DNA of 64,000 nt from Burkholderiales bacterium. Lineage in GTDB: Bacteria > Pseudomonadota > Gammaproteobacteria > Burkholderiales > Burkholderiaceae_C. Shown here piece by piece: positions 20,008 through 31,394 of this stretch. The DNA lies in assembly GCA_016219375.1 (NCBI GenBank), contig JACRNC010000021.1:186001-250000 (forward strand). Direction: 5' to 3'. Positions within the stretch are counted from its first letter, which is position 1. The number at the start of each line of letters is the position of its first letter. A program made the translations under genes and the position numbers. The notes under the pieces are model-generated. The model saw only the letters and a program-made list of their open reading frames with translations, ran no database searches and had not been told where the DNA came from.

Positions 20008-20931
20008 ATGGACGTCCTGCTTCAACAGATCATCAACGGCCTGGTGCTGGGCAGCATGTATGCCCTGCTGGCCCTGGGCTACACCATGGTCTACGGGATC
20101 ATCAACCTGATCAACTTCGCCCACGGCGAGGTGCTGATGGTGGGCGCGCTGACGAGCTGGTCGGTGACCACCGCGCTGGAGACCGCGCCGCTGCCCGGCT
20201 GGGTCAAGCTGCTGATCGGGCTGGCCGCGGCCATCGTGGTGTGCGTGGCGCTCAACCTGACCATCGAGCGCCTGGCCTACCGGCCGCTGCGCCGTGCGCC
20301 GCGCCTGGCGCCGCTGATCACCGCGATGGGCATGTCGCTGCTGCTGCAGACGCTGGCCATGATGATCTGGCGGCCCACCTACAAGGCCTATCCGTCCCTG
20401 CTGCCCGAGGACCCGTACGACCTCTGGGGCGCCAGCATCAACGTCACGCAGATCGCCATCCTGGCGGTCACCGCCGTGACGCTGGCCGCACTGATGCTGC
20501 TGGTGCACCGCACGCCGCTGGGCCGCGCCATGCGGGCCACGGCCGAGAACCCGCGCGTGGCGCAGTTGATGGGCGTGCGGCCCGACCGCGTGATCGCCGC
20601 CACCTTCGCCCTGGGTGCGGCGCTGGCGGCCATCGCCGGCGTGATGTGGGCGGCCAACTACGGCACGGTGCAGCATGCGATGGGCTTCCTGCCGGGGCTC
20701 AAGGCCTTCACCGCCGCGGTGTTCGGCGGCATCGGCAACCTGGCCGGGGCGATGGTCGGCGGCATCCTGCTGGGCCTGATCGAATCGCTGGGCGCGGGCT
20801 ACATCGGCGAGTGGACGGGCGGCGTGCTGGGCAGCCAGTACCAGGACATCTTCGCCTTCCTGGTGCTGATCCTGGTGCTGACGCTGCGCCCGCAGGGCCT
20901 GCTGGGCGAGCGCGTGGCCGACCGGGCGTGA
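20008..20931 (+). CDS. livH: branched-chain amino acid ABC transporter permease LivH
   Basis: The 307-residue inner-membrane permease has about eight hydrophobic segments. It starts typically with LLQQIINGLVLGSMYALLALGYTMVYGIINLINFAHGE. The ABC-coupling loop region GRAMRATAENPRVAQLMGV and the end GNLAGAMVGGILLGLIESLG are characteristic of LivH. It begins the compact livHMGF operon. No periplasmic substrate-binding protein is encoded in the window, so substrate specificity (branched-chain amino acids, urea or other amides) cannot be decided here. Confidence 0.93.
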   Translation: MDVLLQQIINGLVLGSMYALLALGYTMVYGIINLINFAHGEVLMVGALTSWSVTTALETAPLPGWVKLLIGLAAAIVVCVALNLTIERLAYRPLRRAPRLAPLITAMGMSLLLQTLAMMIWRPTYKAYPSLLPEDPYDLWGASINVTQIAILAVTAVTLAALMLLVHRTPLGRAMRATAENPRVAQLMGVRPDRVIAATFALGAALAAIAGVMWAANYGTVQHAMGFLPGLKAFTAAVFGGIGNLAGAMVGGILLGLIESLGAGYIGEWTGGVLGSQYQDIFAFLVLILVLTLRPQGLLGERVADRA

Positions 20932-20951
20932 TGGCTGAGGAAGACCCACCC

Positions 20952-22052
20952 ATGACCACCCCCGCGCGCAAGATCGCCCTCTTCTTCGTGTGTGCCGCAG
21001 CCCTGCTGGCCACCCCGCTCATCGCCCAGCACTTCGGCCACGCCTGGGTGCGCATCATCGACCTGGCCCTGCTCTATGTGCTGCTGGCCCTGGGGCTGAA
21101 CATCGTGGTCGGCTATGCCGGGCTGCTGGACCTGGGCTACATCGCCTTCTACGCGGTCGGTGCGTACCTGTTCGCGCTGCTGGCCTCGCCGCACCTGACC
21201 GAAAACTTCCCCGACGTGTTCACGGCCGCGGCGGACGGCGGGCTGCACATCTCGCCCTGGCTGGTCATCCCGCTGGGTGCGGCGCTGGCTGCGCTGGCCG
21301 GCGTGCTGCTGGGCTCGCCCACACTCAAGCTGCGTGGCGACTACCTGGCCATCGTGACGCTGGGCTTTGGCGAGATCATCCGCGTCTTCATCAACAACCT
21401 GGATGCGCCGGTCAACGTCACCAACGGGCCGATGGGCATCAACCAGGTCGACTCCATCAAGCTCTTCGGCCTGGACCTGGGCAAGCCGCTGGTGATCGGC
21501 AGCGTCACGCTGCCACCGGTGACGCTGTACTACTACCTGTTCCTGGCGATGGTCGTCATCGCGGTGATCATCAGCCTGCGGCTGCAGGACTCGCGCATCG
21601 GCCGCGCCTGGATGGCCATCCGCGAGGACGAGGTCGCCGCCAAGGCGATGGGCCTGAACACGCGCAACCTCAAGCTGCTGGCCTTCGCGATGGGCGCCAC
21701 CTTCGGCGGCGTGGCCGGCGTGCTGTTCGCGGCCTTCCAGGGTTTCGTGTCGCCGGAGTCGTTCACGCTGCAGGAGTCGGCGCTGCTGATCGCCATGATC
21801 GTGCTGGGCGGCATCGGCCACGTGCCGGGCGTGATCGTCGGCGCCTTCCTGCTGGCCGCGCTGCCTGAGGTGCTGCGCTATGTGGGCGAGCCGCTGCAGC
21901 ATGCCACCGGCGGGCGGCTGGACGCAGCCATCCTGCGCCAGCTGCTGATCGCACTGGCGATGGTGCTGGTGATGCTGGTGCGCCCGCGCGGGCTGTGGCC
22001 GGCGCCGGAGCACGGGCGTGCGGCGCCCGCGGCCAAGGGGGCACAGGCATGA
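20952..22052 (+). CDS. livM: branched-chain amino acid ABC transporter permease LivM
   Basis: The 366-residue second permease has the LivM hallmarks LLALGLNIVVGYAGLLDLGYIAFYAVGAY, LRGDYLAIVTLGFGEIIRV and GRAWMAIREDEVAAKAMGLN. I chose the ATG at 20952 because GAGGAA stands 10 bp upstream. An alternative ATG at 20931 would overlap the livH stop by one base and add seven residues. Its end overlaps livG by 4 bp (ATGA). Confidence 0.93.
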   Translation: MTTPARKIALFFVCAAALLATPLIAQHFGHAWVRIIDLALLYVLLALGLNIVVGYAGLLDLGYIAFYAVGAYLFALLASPHLTENFPDVFTAAADGGLHISPWLVIPLGAALAALAGVLLGSPTLKLRGDYLAIVTLGFGEIIRVFINNLDAPVNVTNGPMGINQVDSIKLFGLDLGKPLVIGSVTLPPVTLYYYLFLAMVVIAVIISLRLQDSRIGRAWMAIREDEVAAKAMGLNTRNLKLLAFAMGATFGGVAGVLFAAFQGFVSPESFTLQESALLIAMIVLGGIGHVPGVIVGAFLLAALPEVLRYVGEPLQHATGGRLDAAILRQLLIALAMVLVMLVRPRGLWPAPEHGRAAPAAKGAQA

Positions 22053-22954
22053 GCGCGGTCGTGCAGCCTTCCACCATCGGCGCTCATCTGCTGGAAGTCG
22101 CCGGCGCCAGCAAGCGCTTCGGCGGCGTGCAGGCCTTGCAGGGCGTCGACCTGCGCGTGGCCGAGGGCCAGGTCTATGGCCTGATCGGCCCCAACGGTGC
22201 CGGCAAGACCACCTTCTTCAACGTCATCACCGGGCTGGTGGCGCCGGATGCCGGGCGCTTCCGCCTGGCCGGGCACGACTACAAGCCCAGCGCCGTGCAC
22301 CAGGTGGCCCGGGCCGGCATCGCCCGCACCTTCCAGAACATCCGCCTCTTCGCCAGCATGACGGCACTGGAGAACGTCATGGTCGGCCGCCACGTGCGCA
22401 CGCGCTCGGGCGTGTGGTCGGCCGTGCTGCGCACACCGGGCTTCAAGCATGAAGAGGCCGCCATCCGCGACCGCGCGCACGCGCTGCTGGCCTTCGTCGG
22501 CCTGGCCGAGCGCGCGCATCAGCAGGCGCAGACCCTGAGCTACGGCGACCAGCGCCGGCTGGAGATCGCCCGGGCGCTGGCCACCGAGCCACGGCTGCTG
22601 GCCCTGGACGAGCCCGCGGCCGGCATGAACGCCACCGAGAAGCGCCAGCTGCGCACGCTGATCGAGACCATCCGCGGCCAGGGCCGCACCGTGCTCATCA
22701 TCGAGCACGACGTGAAGCTGGTGATGGGCCTGTGCGACCGCGTCAGCGTGCTCGACCAGGGCCGGCTGATCGCCGCAGGCACGCCGGCCGAGGTTCAACG
22801 CCACCCTGCCGTGCTGACCGCCTATCTGGGCAGCGCGCACGAGCCCTTCGAGACCCACGAGCAGCCGCAGGAGCTGCAGCAGGGCGAAGACCCCTACCGC
22901 GGCAACTGGGCCGTCAAGCCCGACGCCCCGCACGGCGCAGGAGACACGGCATGA
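22049..22954 (+). CDS. livG: ABC transporter ATP-binding protein LivG
   Basis: The 301-residue ATPase couples ATP hydrolysis to LivHM. It has Walker A GPNGAGKTTFFNVITGL, the Q-loop region FQNIRLFASMTALENVMVG, signature LSYGDQRRLEIARAL, and Walker B LLALDEPAAGMN. The H-loop is in IIEHDVKLVMGLCDRV. The C-terminus carries an acidic extension of about 45 residues after the usual end (TAYLGS). Translation is coupled to livM and livF by overlaps. Confidence 0.93.
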   Translation: MSAVVQPSTIGAHLLEVAGASKRFGGVQALQGVDLRVAEGQVYGLIGPNGAGKTTFFNVITGLVAPDAGRFRLAGHDYKPSAVHQVARAGIARTFQNIRLFASMTALENVMVGRHVRTRSGVWSAVLRTPGFKHEEAAIRDRAHALLAFVGLAERAHQQAQTLSYGDQRRLEIARALATEPRLLALDEPAAGMNATEKRQLRTLIETIRGQGRTVLIIEHDVKLVMGLCDRVSVLDQGRLIAAGTPAEVQRHPAVLTAYLGSAHEPFETHEQPQELQQGEDPYRGNWAVKPDAPHGAGDTA

Positions 22955-23685
22955 GCGCCCCGGCATCGTCCGCCGCCCCGCTGCTGGAGGTGCGCGACCT
23001 GCAGGTCAGCTACGGCGGCATCCGCGCCGTGCAGGGCGCGAGCCTTGCGCTGCACGCCGGCGAGCTGGTCAGCCTGATCGGCGCCAACGGCGCGGGCAAG
23101 ACCACGCTGCTCAACGCGGTCACCGGGCTGCTCGCGCCCGCCGCCGGCAGCGTATGGCTGGACGGCCAGCCGCTGGACCGCGTGGAGGCCTGGCAGCGCG
23201 TGAGCCAGGGGCTGGTCATGGTGCCGGAGGGGCGCGGCATCTTCGCCCGCATGTCCATCGAAGAGAACCTGCGCATGGGCGCCTACCTGCGCCGGGATGC
23301 GCAGCAGGTGGAGGCCGACCTGGCCAGCGTCTACCAGCGCTTCCCGCGCCTGAAGGAGCGCCGGCAGCAGCTGGCCGGCACGCTGTCCGGCGGCGAGCAG
23401 CAGATGGTCGCCATGGGCCGCGCGCTGCTGGCCCGCCCGCGCGTGCTGCTGCTGGACGAACCGTCGATGGGCCTGTCGCCGCTGATGGTGGACGCCATCT
23501 TCGACGTGGTGCGCGACATCGCCGCCCAGGGCGTGACCATCCTGCTGGTCGAGCAGAACGCCCACCGCGCGCTGCAGATGGCCAGCCGCGGCTACGTGAT
23601 GGACAGCGGGCGCATCACGCTGGACGGGCCGGCGCAGCAGCTGCTGGACGACCCCAAGGTGCGCGAGGCCTATCTGGGGCTTTGA
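22951..23685 (+). CDS. livF: ABC transporter ATP-binding protein LivF
   Basis: The 244-residue ATPase partner of LivG has Walker A GANGAGKTTLLNAVTGL, VPEGRGIFARMSIEENL, signature LSGGEQQMVAMGRAL and Walker B VLLLDEPSMGLSPL. It ends VREAYLGL, the common LivF terminus. Its ATG overlaps the livG stop by 4 bp, completing the four-gene HMGF transporter core. Confidence 0.93.
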   Translation: MSAPASSAAPLLEVRDLQVSYGGIRAVQGASLALHAGELVSLIGANGAGKTTLLNAVTGLLAPAAGSVWLDGQPLDRVEAWQRVSQGLVMVPEGRGIFARMSIEENLRMGAYLRRDAQQVEADLASVYQRFPRLKERRQQLAGTLSGGEQQMVAMGRALLARPRVLLLDEPSMGLSPLMVDAIFDVVRDIAAQGVTILLVEQNAHRALQMASRGYVMDSGRITLDGPAQQLLDDPKVREAYLGL

Positions 23686-23910
23686 GCCGGCAGGTGCCGG
23701 GGCGCGGGCGTGGCATCCGCCGCGCGTCGTGTGGCGAATGCCACGCGCGGGCCGCGCGCGGCTCACCCGCCGCGCCATCCCGGTGACAGCCCGGCTCAAG
23801 GCCGGCCGCCCCGGCGCCGACAACGGGGCGAGAGGCGTGCGCACATCGCGCAGCGCCCCGGCACGCGGGCCCGGCCTCTTCGGCCCGCCCGACGCACGAG
23901 GTGGGAAGAC

Positions 23911-25488
23911 ATGGGAAAGAACTGGCGTATCGGCACCCGGCTGGGCCTTGGGTTCGCAGGGCTGCTGGTGGTCCTGCTGGGCCTGACGGCGACCAGCCTG
24001 ATCAACCTGCGGCACATCGCCGCGCTGCAGCAGGACACCAGCGCGCGCAGCCGCACGGCCTGGCTGGCCGAGCAATGGGCCGGGCTGACCGGCGCCAACC
24101 TCGCCCGCACGCTGGCCATCGCCAAGTCCGGCGGCCAGGAGGCCGTCAGCGGCTACTTCCAGCCGCAGATCAAGTCCACCAGCGCACGCATCAACGACCT
24201 GCAGAAGGACCTGCAGGCCCGCTCCACGGATGCCGACAGCCGGGCGCTGATGGAGGCCGTCGGCGCGCGCCGCAAGGCCTATGTGGCCGCGCGGGACGAG
24301 GTGTTCGCCGCCATCAAGGCTGCTGATACCGCCCGCGCTCAGAGCCTGACCGAAGGCCGGCTGCTGCCGGCGGCCCAGGCCTACCTGGACGCGATCACCC
24401 GCTTCGTGGACGAGCAGAAGGCGCGCAGCGCCTCAGCGGCGCAGGCCGGGCAGGACACGGTGGGCCGCACCGTCGTGTGGTCGCTGCTGCTGGGCGCGGC
24501 CGCCGTGGTGCTGGGCGCGGTGCTGGCGTGGGCGCTGACCCGCTCGGTGACCCGGCCGCTGGGCCACGCCCTGCAGGTGGCCGAGGACATCGCCCGCGGC
24601 GACCTCAGCCGCGAGCTGGTGGTGGACCGCCAGGACGAGACCGGCCGTCTGCTGGCCGCGCTGGCGCACATGCAGGGCCAGCTGCGCGACATCGTCGCGC
24701 GCATCCAGCAGTCCAGCGAGACCATGCGCCATGCGACGGTGGAGATCGCCGCCGGCCACCAGGACCTCAGCGCGCGCACCGAGCAGTCCGCGGCCAGCCT
24801 GCAGCAGACGGCCTCGGCGATGGATCAGCTCTCGGGCACGGTGCAGCACTCGGCCCAGTCGGCCGCGCAGGCCAACGGCCTGGCCGCCTCGGCCTGCAAC
24901 GTGGCGCGCAACGGCGGCACGCTGGTCACGCAGGTGGTGTCCACCATGCACGAGATCGCCGCGTCCTCGCGCCAGATCGCCGACATCACCAGCGTGATCG
25001 ACAGCATCGCCTTCCAGACCAACATCCTGGCGCTCAATGCGGCGGTGGAGTCGGCCCGCGCCGGCGAGCACGGCCGCGGCTTCGCGGTCGTGGCCAGCGA
25101 GGTGCGGGCCCTGGCCCAGCGATCGGCCGAGGCGGCGCGCGAGATCAAGTCGCTGATCGCCGCATCAGTCGAGCGCGTGGACAACGGCAGCAGCCTGGTG
25201 CAGCACGCGGGCTCGACGATGGAGCAGCTGGTCGGCTCGGTGCAGCGTGTGGCCGACATCATCGGCGAGATCAGCTCGGCCACGGCCGAGCAGAACAGCG
25301 GCCTGGGCGAGATCAACAAGGCGGTCAACCAGCTCGACCTGGCCACGCAGCAGAACGCCGCGCTGGTTGAAGAAGCCACTGCTGCGGCCAACGCGCTGAA
25401 GGATCAGGCCCAGGCCCTGGGCGCGCTGGTGGAGGTCTTCAAGCTGCCGGCCGGCAGCCGCGCAACGGGCGTGGCCCTGGCGGCCTGA
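23911..25488 (+). CDS. methyl-accepting chemotaxis protein
   Basis: The 525-residue chemoreceptor has a first membrane segment (about residues 11-33), a four-helix periplasmic ligand domain (to about 185), and a second membrane segment (about 187-210). A HAMP domain ([20 protein letters not shown]) and a signalling domain follow, whose tip [30 protein letters not shown] binds CheA/CheW. It lacks the C-terminal CheR/CheB pentapeptide of Tsr/Tar. The ligand is unknown. ATG 23911 was chosen because it directly precedes the membrane anchor. The gene stands alone, converging on ntrC. Confidence 0.93.
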   Translation: MGKNWRIGTRLGLGFAGLLVVLLGLTATSLINLRHIAALQQDTSARSRTAWLAEQWAGLTGANLARTLAIAKSGGQEAVSGYFQPQIKSTSARINDLQKDLQARSTDADSRALMEAVGARRKAYVAARDEVFAAIKAADTARAQSLTEGRLLPAAQAYLDAITRFVDEQKARSASAAQAGQDTVGRTVVWSLLLGAAAVVLGAVLAWALTRSVTRPLGHALQVAEDIARGDLSRELVVDRQDETGRLLAALAHMQGQLRDIVARIQQSSETMRHATVEIAAGHQDLSARTEQSAASLQQTASAMDQLSGTVQHSAQSAAQANGLAASACNVARNGGTLVTQVVSTMHEIAASSRQIADITSVIDSIAFQTNILALNAAVESARAGEHGRGFAVVASEVRALAQRSAEAAREIKSLIAASVERVDNGSSLVQHAGSTMEQLVGSVQRVADIIGEISSATAEQNSGLGEINKAVNQLDLATQQNAALVEEATAAANALKDQAQALGALVEVFKLPAGSRATGVALAA

Positions 25489-25642
25489 GCCGCGGCGCAC
25501 GCGGCCGGGACGGCAGGCCTGCCCCCATGCGGTGGCGGGCATCGCCCGCTTCGCAGCGGTGACGGCCTCGGCGCAGGCGGCCGGCACAGGTGCCGCAGGG
25601 ATGGACGCCCGGCCCCGGCCGGCTGGCCCTGGCCGGCTTGCC

Positions 25643-27430
<1,788 letters not shown>

Positions 27431-27538
27431 GCGGCGCGTGGTCCTGTCTCGTCGCGTGCCGGTCGCAAGGCGCCTGGCGCCTTGGCCGGTGTGATGGTCC
27501 GCCCCCGCCCCGCACCGCTGCGGCGCCGGGCGCCGCGA

Positions 27539-28813
27539 TCAGGGCAAGGGGATGAGGATCTTGAATACCGTGCGGCCGGGCTCGCTCTCGCATTCGATCG
27601 TCCCCTGGTGCTGCTGGACGAAGGTCTGCGCCAGCGTGAGCCCCAGCCCGGAGCCGCCCTCCCGCCCGCTGACCAGCGGGTAGAAGATCTGCTCGCGGAT
27701 GGACTCGGGCACGCCCGGGCCGTTGTCCTCGATATGCAAGACCAGTGCCAAGCGGTGCAGCTTGCGCCGCAGCGTCACGCTGCGGGCCACGCGGGTGCGC
27801 ATGACGATGCGCGCATCCCCGGCGGCGATGCGCTCGGCCAGCGCCAGCGCGGCGTTGTGCGTGATGTTGAGCACCGCCTGGATGAGCTGCTCGCGGTCGC
27901 CGCGGAACTCGGGGATGGAGATGTCGTAGTCGCGCTGGATCTTCAGCCCGCGCGGGAACTCGGCCAGCACCAGCGAGCGCACCCGCTCGCAGACCTCGTG
28001 GATGTTCACGTCGGCCACCACATGCGGCTTGCGGTGCGGTGCCAGCAGCCTGTCCACCAGGGCCTGCAGGCGGTCGGCCTCGTGGATGATCACTTGGGTG
28101 TACTCGATCAGGCCCTTGGACTCAACCTCCATCTGCAGCAGCTGCGCCGCGCCGCGGATGCCGCCCAGCGGGTTCTTGATCTCGTGGGCCAGGTTGCGGA
28201 TGAGCTCCTTGTTGGCCTTGGCCAGGCCCAGGTCGCGCTCCTCGCGGTCCTGGCGCGTGCGCTGCTCGATTTCCACCAGCTCCATCAACGCCTGCCCGCC
28301 GTCGCCATAGGGCGTGACGATGGCATGCACCGGCAGCGGCTCGCCGGACTGGCTGGGGTGGCGGCGCAGCTGCGTCTCGAAGCGGCTGACCGAGAACTCG
28401 TTGCGCACCACCGAGCCGACGGTGTCGCGCACCAGCTGCGCATCGGTGAACCAGTCGAACAGCGAGGTGTGCAGGACGCTGCGCCGCGACAGGCCCAGCA
28501 GCTCCTCGAAGGCGGTGTTGGCGAAGCGGCACTGCCCGTCGGCATCGACCACCGCCACCATCGTGGCCAGGCGGTCCAGCACCTCCAGCGCGGCATGGTC
28601 CACGGTGAAAGGCAGCAGCCCTGCCGGCAGGCCCGCTGCACCGGGCAGCGGCTCCGGTGCCCGGCCGGCAGGCGGCGCGGCTGCGCCGGCAAGCGCGGCG
28701 GGGAGCCCGGCAGGAGCCACCGCCGGTGCGGCGGCTGCGGGCGATGCAGGAGACGTTGCAGCGGCAGCCGCCGGCTCGGCGGGCCGGGCCGCGCGGGCGG
28801 TACGACGGGGCAT
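27539..28813 (-). CDS. ntrB: nitrogen regulation sensor kinase/phosphatase NtrB
   Basis: NtrB (GlnL) phosphorylates or dephosphorylates NtrC under PII control. The 424-residue protein has a PAS domain (VVDADGQCRFANTAFEELLGLSRRSV), the H-box NLAHEIKNPLGGIRGAAQLL with the phosphorylated His, the N-box VLNITHNAALAL and the G-box EDNGPGVPESI plus GGSGLGLTLAQ. The first 70 residues or so are an Ala/Pro-rich extension absent from E. coli NtrB. A start nearer PFTVDHAALEVLD has no in-frame ATG, so the extension is probably real. It follows the coiled-coil gene by 29 bp. Confidence 0.94.
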   Translation of the reverse strand: MPRRTARAARPAEPAAAAATSPASPAAAAPAVAPAGLPAALAGAAAPPAGRAPEPLPGAAGLPAGLLPFTVDHAALEVLDRLATMVAVVDADGQCRFANTAFEELLGLSRRSVLHTSLFDWFTDAQLVRDTVGSVVRNEFSVSRFETQLRRHPSQSGEPLPVHAIVTPYGDGGQALMELVEIEQRTRQDREERDLGLAKANKELIRNLAHEIKNPLGGIRGAAQLLQMEVESKGLIEYTQVIIHEADRLQALVDRLLAPHRKPHVVADVNIHEVCERVRSLVLAEFPRGLKIQRDYDISIPEFRGDREQLIQAVLNITHNAALALAERIAAGDARIVMRTRVARSVTLRRKLHRLALVLHIEDNGPGVPESIREQIFYPLVSGREGGSGLGLTLAQTFVQQHQGTIECESEPGRTVFKILIPLP

Positions 28814-28842
28814 GAAGCGGTGCTTTCGGGGCGGCGCGGCCT

Positions 28843-29337
28843 TCAGCTGGCCGAGCCGCCGAGCTTGGCGATCTCGCGCTTGAGCGCAGCGATGTCGGCC
28901 TGCTTGCGCTCGATGGCGGCCTTCATCTCGGCCACGCGGTCCAGGTACTTCTGGAAGTTGCGCTCGTCGCCGCGGCGCTCGGGCTCGCCGTTGTTGTAGT
29001 CCTTCTGCAGCTGGGCCAGGGCCTGCTCTTCCTTGGCCAGCTCGGCCTCCAGGATGCGGCGCGACTCGGCATCGCGGCTGCGCTGCTCGGTGGGCTCCAC
29101 GCGCGCCTCGTTGCGCCCGGCGGACGCGGCCGCCGGAGCGGCGCTGCGGCGCGGGCTCTGCACCACGGTGACGGGCGCGCCCTCCAGCGTCTTGCAGCCC
29201 TTGGCCGCGGCCTCCTTGGCCGACAGCGCGTCGGTGTAGAGGTTGCCCGGGCAGCGGTAGACCTCCTGCGCCAGAGCCGGCGAGCCTGCGCCCAGCGCGC
29301 TCAGCAGCGCCAGCGCAGCCAGGAAGCGGCGCGCCAT
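28843..29337 (-). CDS. secreted coiled-coil protein between glnA and ntrB, DUF4124-like
   Basis: The 164-residue precursor has a signal peptide (ARRFLAALALLSALGAGSPALA, cut before QEVYRC). Two Cys follow, in YRCPGNLYTDALSAKE and AAKGCKTLEG. A charged coiled coil makes up the C-terminal half (ILEAELAKEEQALAQLQKDY to ALKREIAKLGG). The N-terminal part recalls DUF4124. I chose the ATG at 29337 next to the signal peptide; ATG 29382 would add 15 residues. It lies between glnA and ntrB in the same direction. The function is unknown, and its place in a nitrogen operon is the main clue. Confidence 0.75.
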   Translation of the reverse strand: MARRFLAALALLSALGAGSPALAQEVYRCPGNLYTDALSAKEAAAKGCKTLEGAPVTVVQSPRRSAAPAAASAGRNEARVEPTEQRSRDAESRRILEAELAKEEQALAQLQKDYNNGEPERRGDERNFQKYLDRVAEMKAAIERKQADIAALKREIAKLGGSAS

Positions 29338-29560
29338 CCGCGCGCCCGTGACGCCATCACCTTGATCGATCACGTCTGTCATCCTTCCGAAGGGCCGGCC
29401 CAGCGCGCCCCGCCGCTGCTGCGGCCATGCAGGCCGCCGAGCCACTCGGGCCGCCCACCGAGCGGGGGCCCACCTTTGATCAGTATCGTGCATGCACCGC
29501 CGTTGCGCACGTCGAGCAGAGGCTGCCCGAGCGGCATCCTGCGGCGGGCGGCAAGAAAAA

Positions 29561-29581
29561 AGGCGACCCGTCGGGTCGCCT
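29561..29581 (-). terminator. rho-independent terminator of glnA
   Basis: AGGCGACCCG/CGGGTCGCCT forms a perfect stem around a single T, so the loop must open by a few bases. A TTTTTTCTTG tract follows on the minus strand. It lies 68 bp after the glnA stop and separates glnA from the ntrBC part. The rest of the 311-bp gap (29338-29648) shows no gene. Confidence 0.85.
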
Positions 29582-29648
29582 CGGAGTGGCGCGGCGCGGG
29601 GAGCGCCGCTCCAGGCGGGCCGCACGCCGTGCGCGCCCGCCGCCCTCA

Positions 29649-31067
29649 TCACAGGGCGTAGTACATGTCGAACTCGACCGGGTGCGTGGCCATGCGGAAG
29701 CGCGTGACCTCCTGCATCTTGAGCTCGATGTAGGCGTCCAGGTAGGAGTCGGTGAACACGCCGCCCTTGGTCAGGAAGGCGCGGTCCTTGTCCAGGTACT
29801 CCAGGGCCTGGTCCAGGCTGTGGCAGACGGTCGGGATCTTCGCGTCTTCTTCCGGCGGCAGGTGGTACAGGTCCTTCGTGGCAGCTTCGCCCGGGTGGAT
29901 CTTGTTCTCCACGCCGTCCAGGCCAGCCATCATTAGCGCGGCGAAGGCGAGGTAGGGGTTGGCCGAAGGATCCGGGAAGCGCGCCTCGATGCGGCGGCCC
30001 TTGGGGTTGGACACGTAGGGGATGCGGATCGAGGCCGAGCGGTTCTTGGCCGAGTAGGCCAGCTTCACCGGGGCTTCAAAACCGGGCACCAGGCGCTTGT
30101 AGCTGTTGGTGCCGGGGTTGGTGATGGCATTCAGGGCACGGGCGTGCTTGATGATGCCGCCGATGTAGTACAGCGCGAACTCGCTCAGGCCGGCATAGCC
30201 GTCACCGGCGAACAGGTTCTTGCCGTCCTTCCAGATCGACTGGTGGACGTGCATGCCCGAGCCGTTGTCACCGACGATGGGCTTGGGCATGAAGGTGGCC
30301 GTCTTGCCGTAGGCATGCGCGACGTTCTGGATCACGTACTTCTGCAGTTGCAGCCAGTCGGCGCGCTGGGTCAGCGTGCTGAACTTGGTGCCGATTTCCA
30401 TCTGGCCAGCGTTGGCCACCTCGTGGTGGTGCACCTCGACCGGGATGCCCAGCGATTCCAGGATCAGGCACATCTCAGAGCGCATGTCCTGGCCGGAGTC
30501 GACCGGGGGCACGGGGAAGTAGCCGCCCTTGACGGTGGGGCGGTAGCCGCTGTTGCCGTGCTCGTATTCCTTGCCCGTGTTCCAGGCCCCTTCCTCGGAC
30601 TCGATCTTGAAGAAGGAGCCCGACATCTCGTTGGCCCAGCGGACCGAGTCGAACACGAAGAACTCGGGCTCCGGCCCGAAGTAGGCGGTGTCGCCCAGGC
30701 CCGAGGCCTTGAGGTAGGCCTCGGCGCGCTTGGCCAGCGAGCGCGGGTCGCGGTCATAGGCCTTGCCGTCGTGCGGGTCGATGACGTCGCAGGTCAGGAT
30801 GAGCGTGGGCTCTTCGAAGAAGGGGTCGATGTTGGCCGTGGCCGGGTCCGGCATCAGCAGCATGTCGGACGCTTCGATGCCCTTCCAGCCGGCGATGGAC
30901 GAGCCGTCGAAGGCATGGCCGGACGTGAACTTGTCTTCGTCGAAGTGGGAAACCGGCACGGAGACATGCTGTTCCTTGCCACGGGTATCGGTGAAGCGGA
31001 AATCAACGAACTTGACTTCGTTGTCCTTCACCATCTTCATCACGTCGGCGACCGTCTTGTTGGCCAT
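29649..31067 (-). CDS. glnA: glutamine synthetase, type I
   Basis: GlnA makes glutamine from glutamate, ammonia and ATP, the centre of nitrogen assimilation. The 472-residue product has [14 protein letters not shown], the [11 protein letters not shown] motif, the Glu-rich metal/ATP site EPEFFVFD, and [31 protein letters not shown] and the adenylylation-site region [10 protein letters not shown] (Tyr) follow, so GlnE control is likely. ATG 31067 has AGGAGC 8 bp upstream. A sigma-54 promoter and NtrC-type enhancers lie upstream, and a terminator downstream. Confidence 0.97.
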   Translation of the reverse strand: MANKTVADVMKMVKDNEVKFVDFRFTDTRGKEQHVSVPVSHFDEDKFTSGHAFDGSSIAGWKGIEASDMLLMPDPATANIDPFFEEPTLILTCDVIDPHDGKAYDRDPRSLAKRAEAYLKASGLGDTAYFGPEPEFFVFDSVRWANEMSGSFFKIESEEGAWNTGKEYEHGNSGYRPTVKGGYFPVPPVDSGQDMRSEMCLILESLGIPVEVHHHEVANAGQMEIGTKFSTLTQRADWLQLQKYVIQNVAHAYGKTATFMPKPIVGDNGSGMHVHQSIWKDGKNLFAGDGYAGLSEFALYYIGGIIKHARALNAITNPGTNSYKRLVPGFEAPVKLAYSAKNRSASIRIPYVSNPKGRRIEARFPDPSANPYLAFAALMMAGLDGVENKIHPGEAATKDLYHLPPEEDAKIPTVCHSLDQALEYLDKDRAFLTKGGVFTDSYLDAYIELKMQEVTRFRMATHPVEFDMYYAL

Positions 31068-31194
31068 CAAATGCTCCTAGCGAGATGCTTTGTCGGGGGC
31101 TGAAAAGGGCTGGTGATCAGAGGCTGAGAACGCCCGGCGGAAGGCAGCGGACGGCGCTGTTGTCCAGAGGGCAAATCAGGCAGCGCAGTGTAAT

Positions 31195-31210
31195 AGCAGA
31201 AAGCATGCCG
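31195..31210 (-). promoter_or_regulatory. sigma-54 (-24/-12) promoter for glnA
   Basis: The minus strand reads CGGCATGCTTTCTGCT, which keeps GG and GC exactly 10 bp apart and differs from the consensus TGGCACG-N4-TTGCW at only three non-core positions. The predicted transcript start is near 31184, giving a leader of about 117 nt before glnA. Confidence 0.75.
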
Positions 31211-31350
31211 ACATGCTGCCGGACGGTGCGCCGCAGGCTTGTCGGACGGCTCTGCCAAAGGGTTCTCGCGCCGCGCGGGTGCGGCGGAGGGCGGACGCCC
31301 GCATTTGGCGCACCGAGGGCCGGACCGGCAGAACGACTTAAGCGCTGCGC

Positions 31351-31394
31351 GCACCTTATTGGCGCGCATTGATGCAAATGCACCTATTCGGTGC
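31351..31394 (-). promoter_or_regulatory. two NtrC-type enhancer sites for glnA
   Basis: GCACCTATTCGGTGC (31380-31394) is a perfect GCAC-N7-GTGC half-site pair. GCACCTTATTGGCGC (31351-31365) matches with one change. Their centres are 29 bp apart, close to three helical turns, and about 174 and 203 bp upstream of the predicted glnA start. The stronger site overlaps the last codons of the CinA-like gene. Confidence 0.7.
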
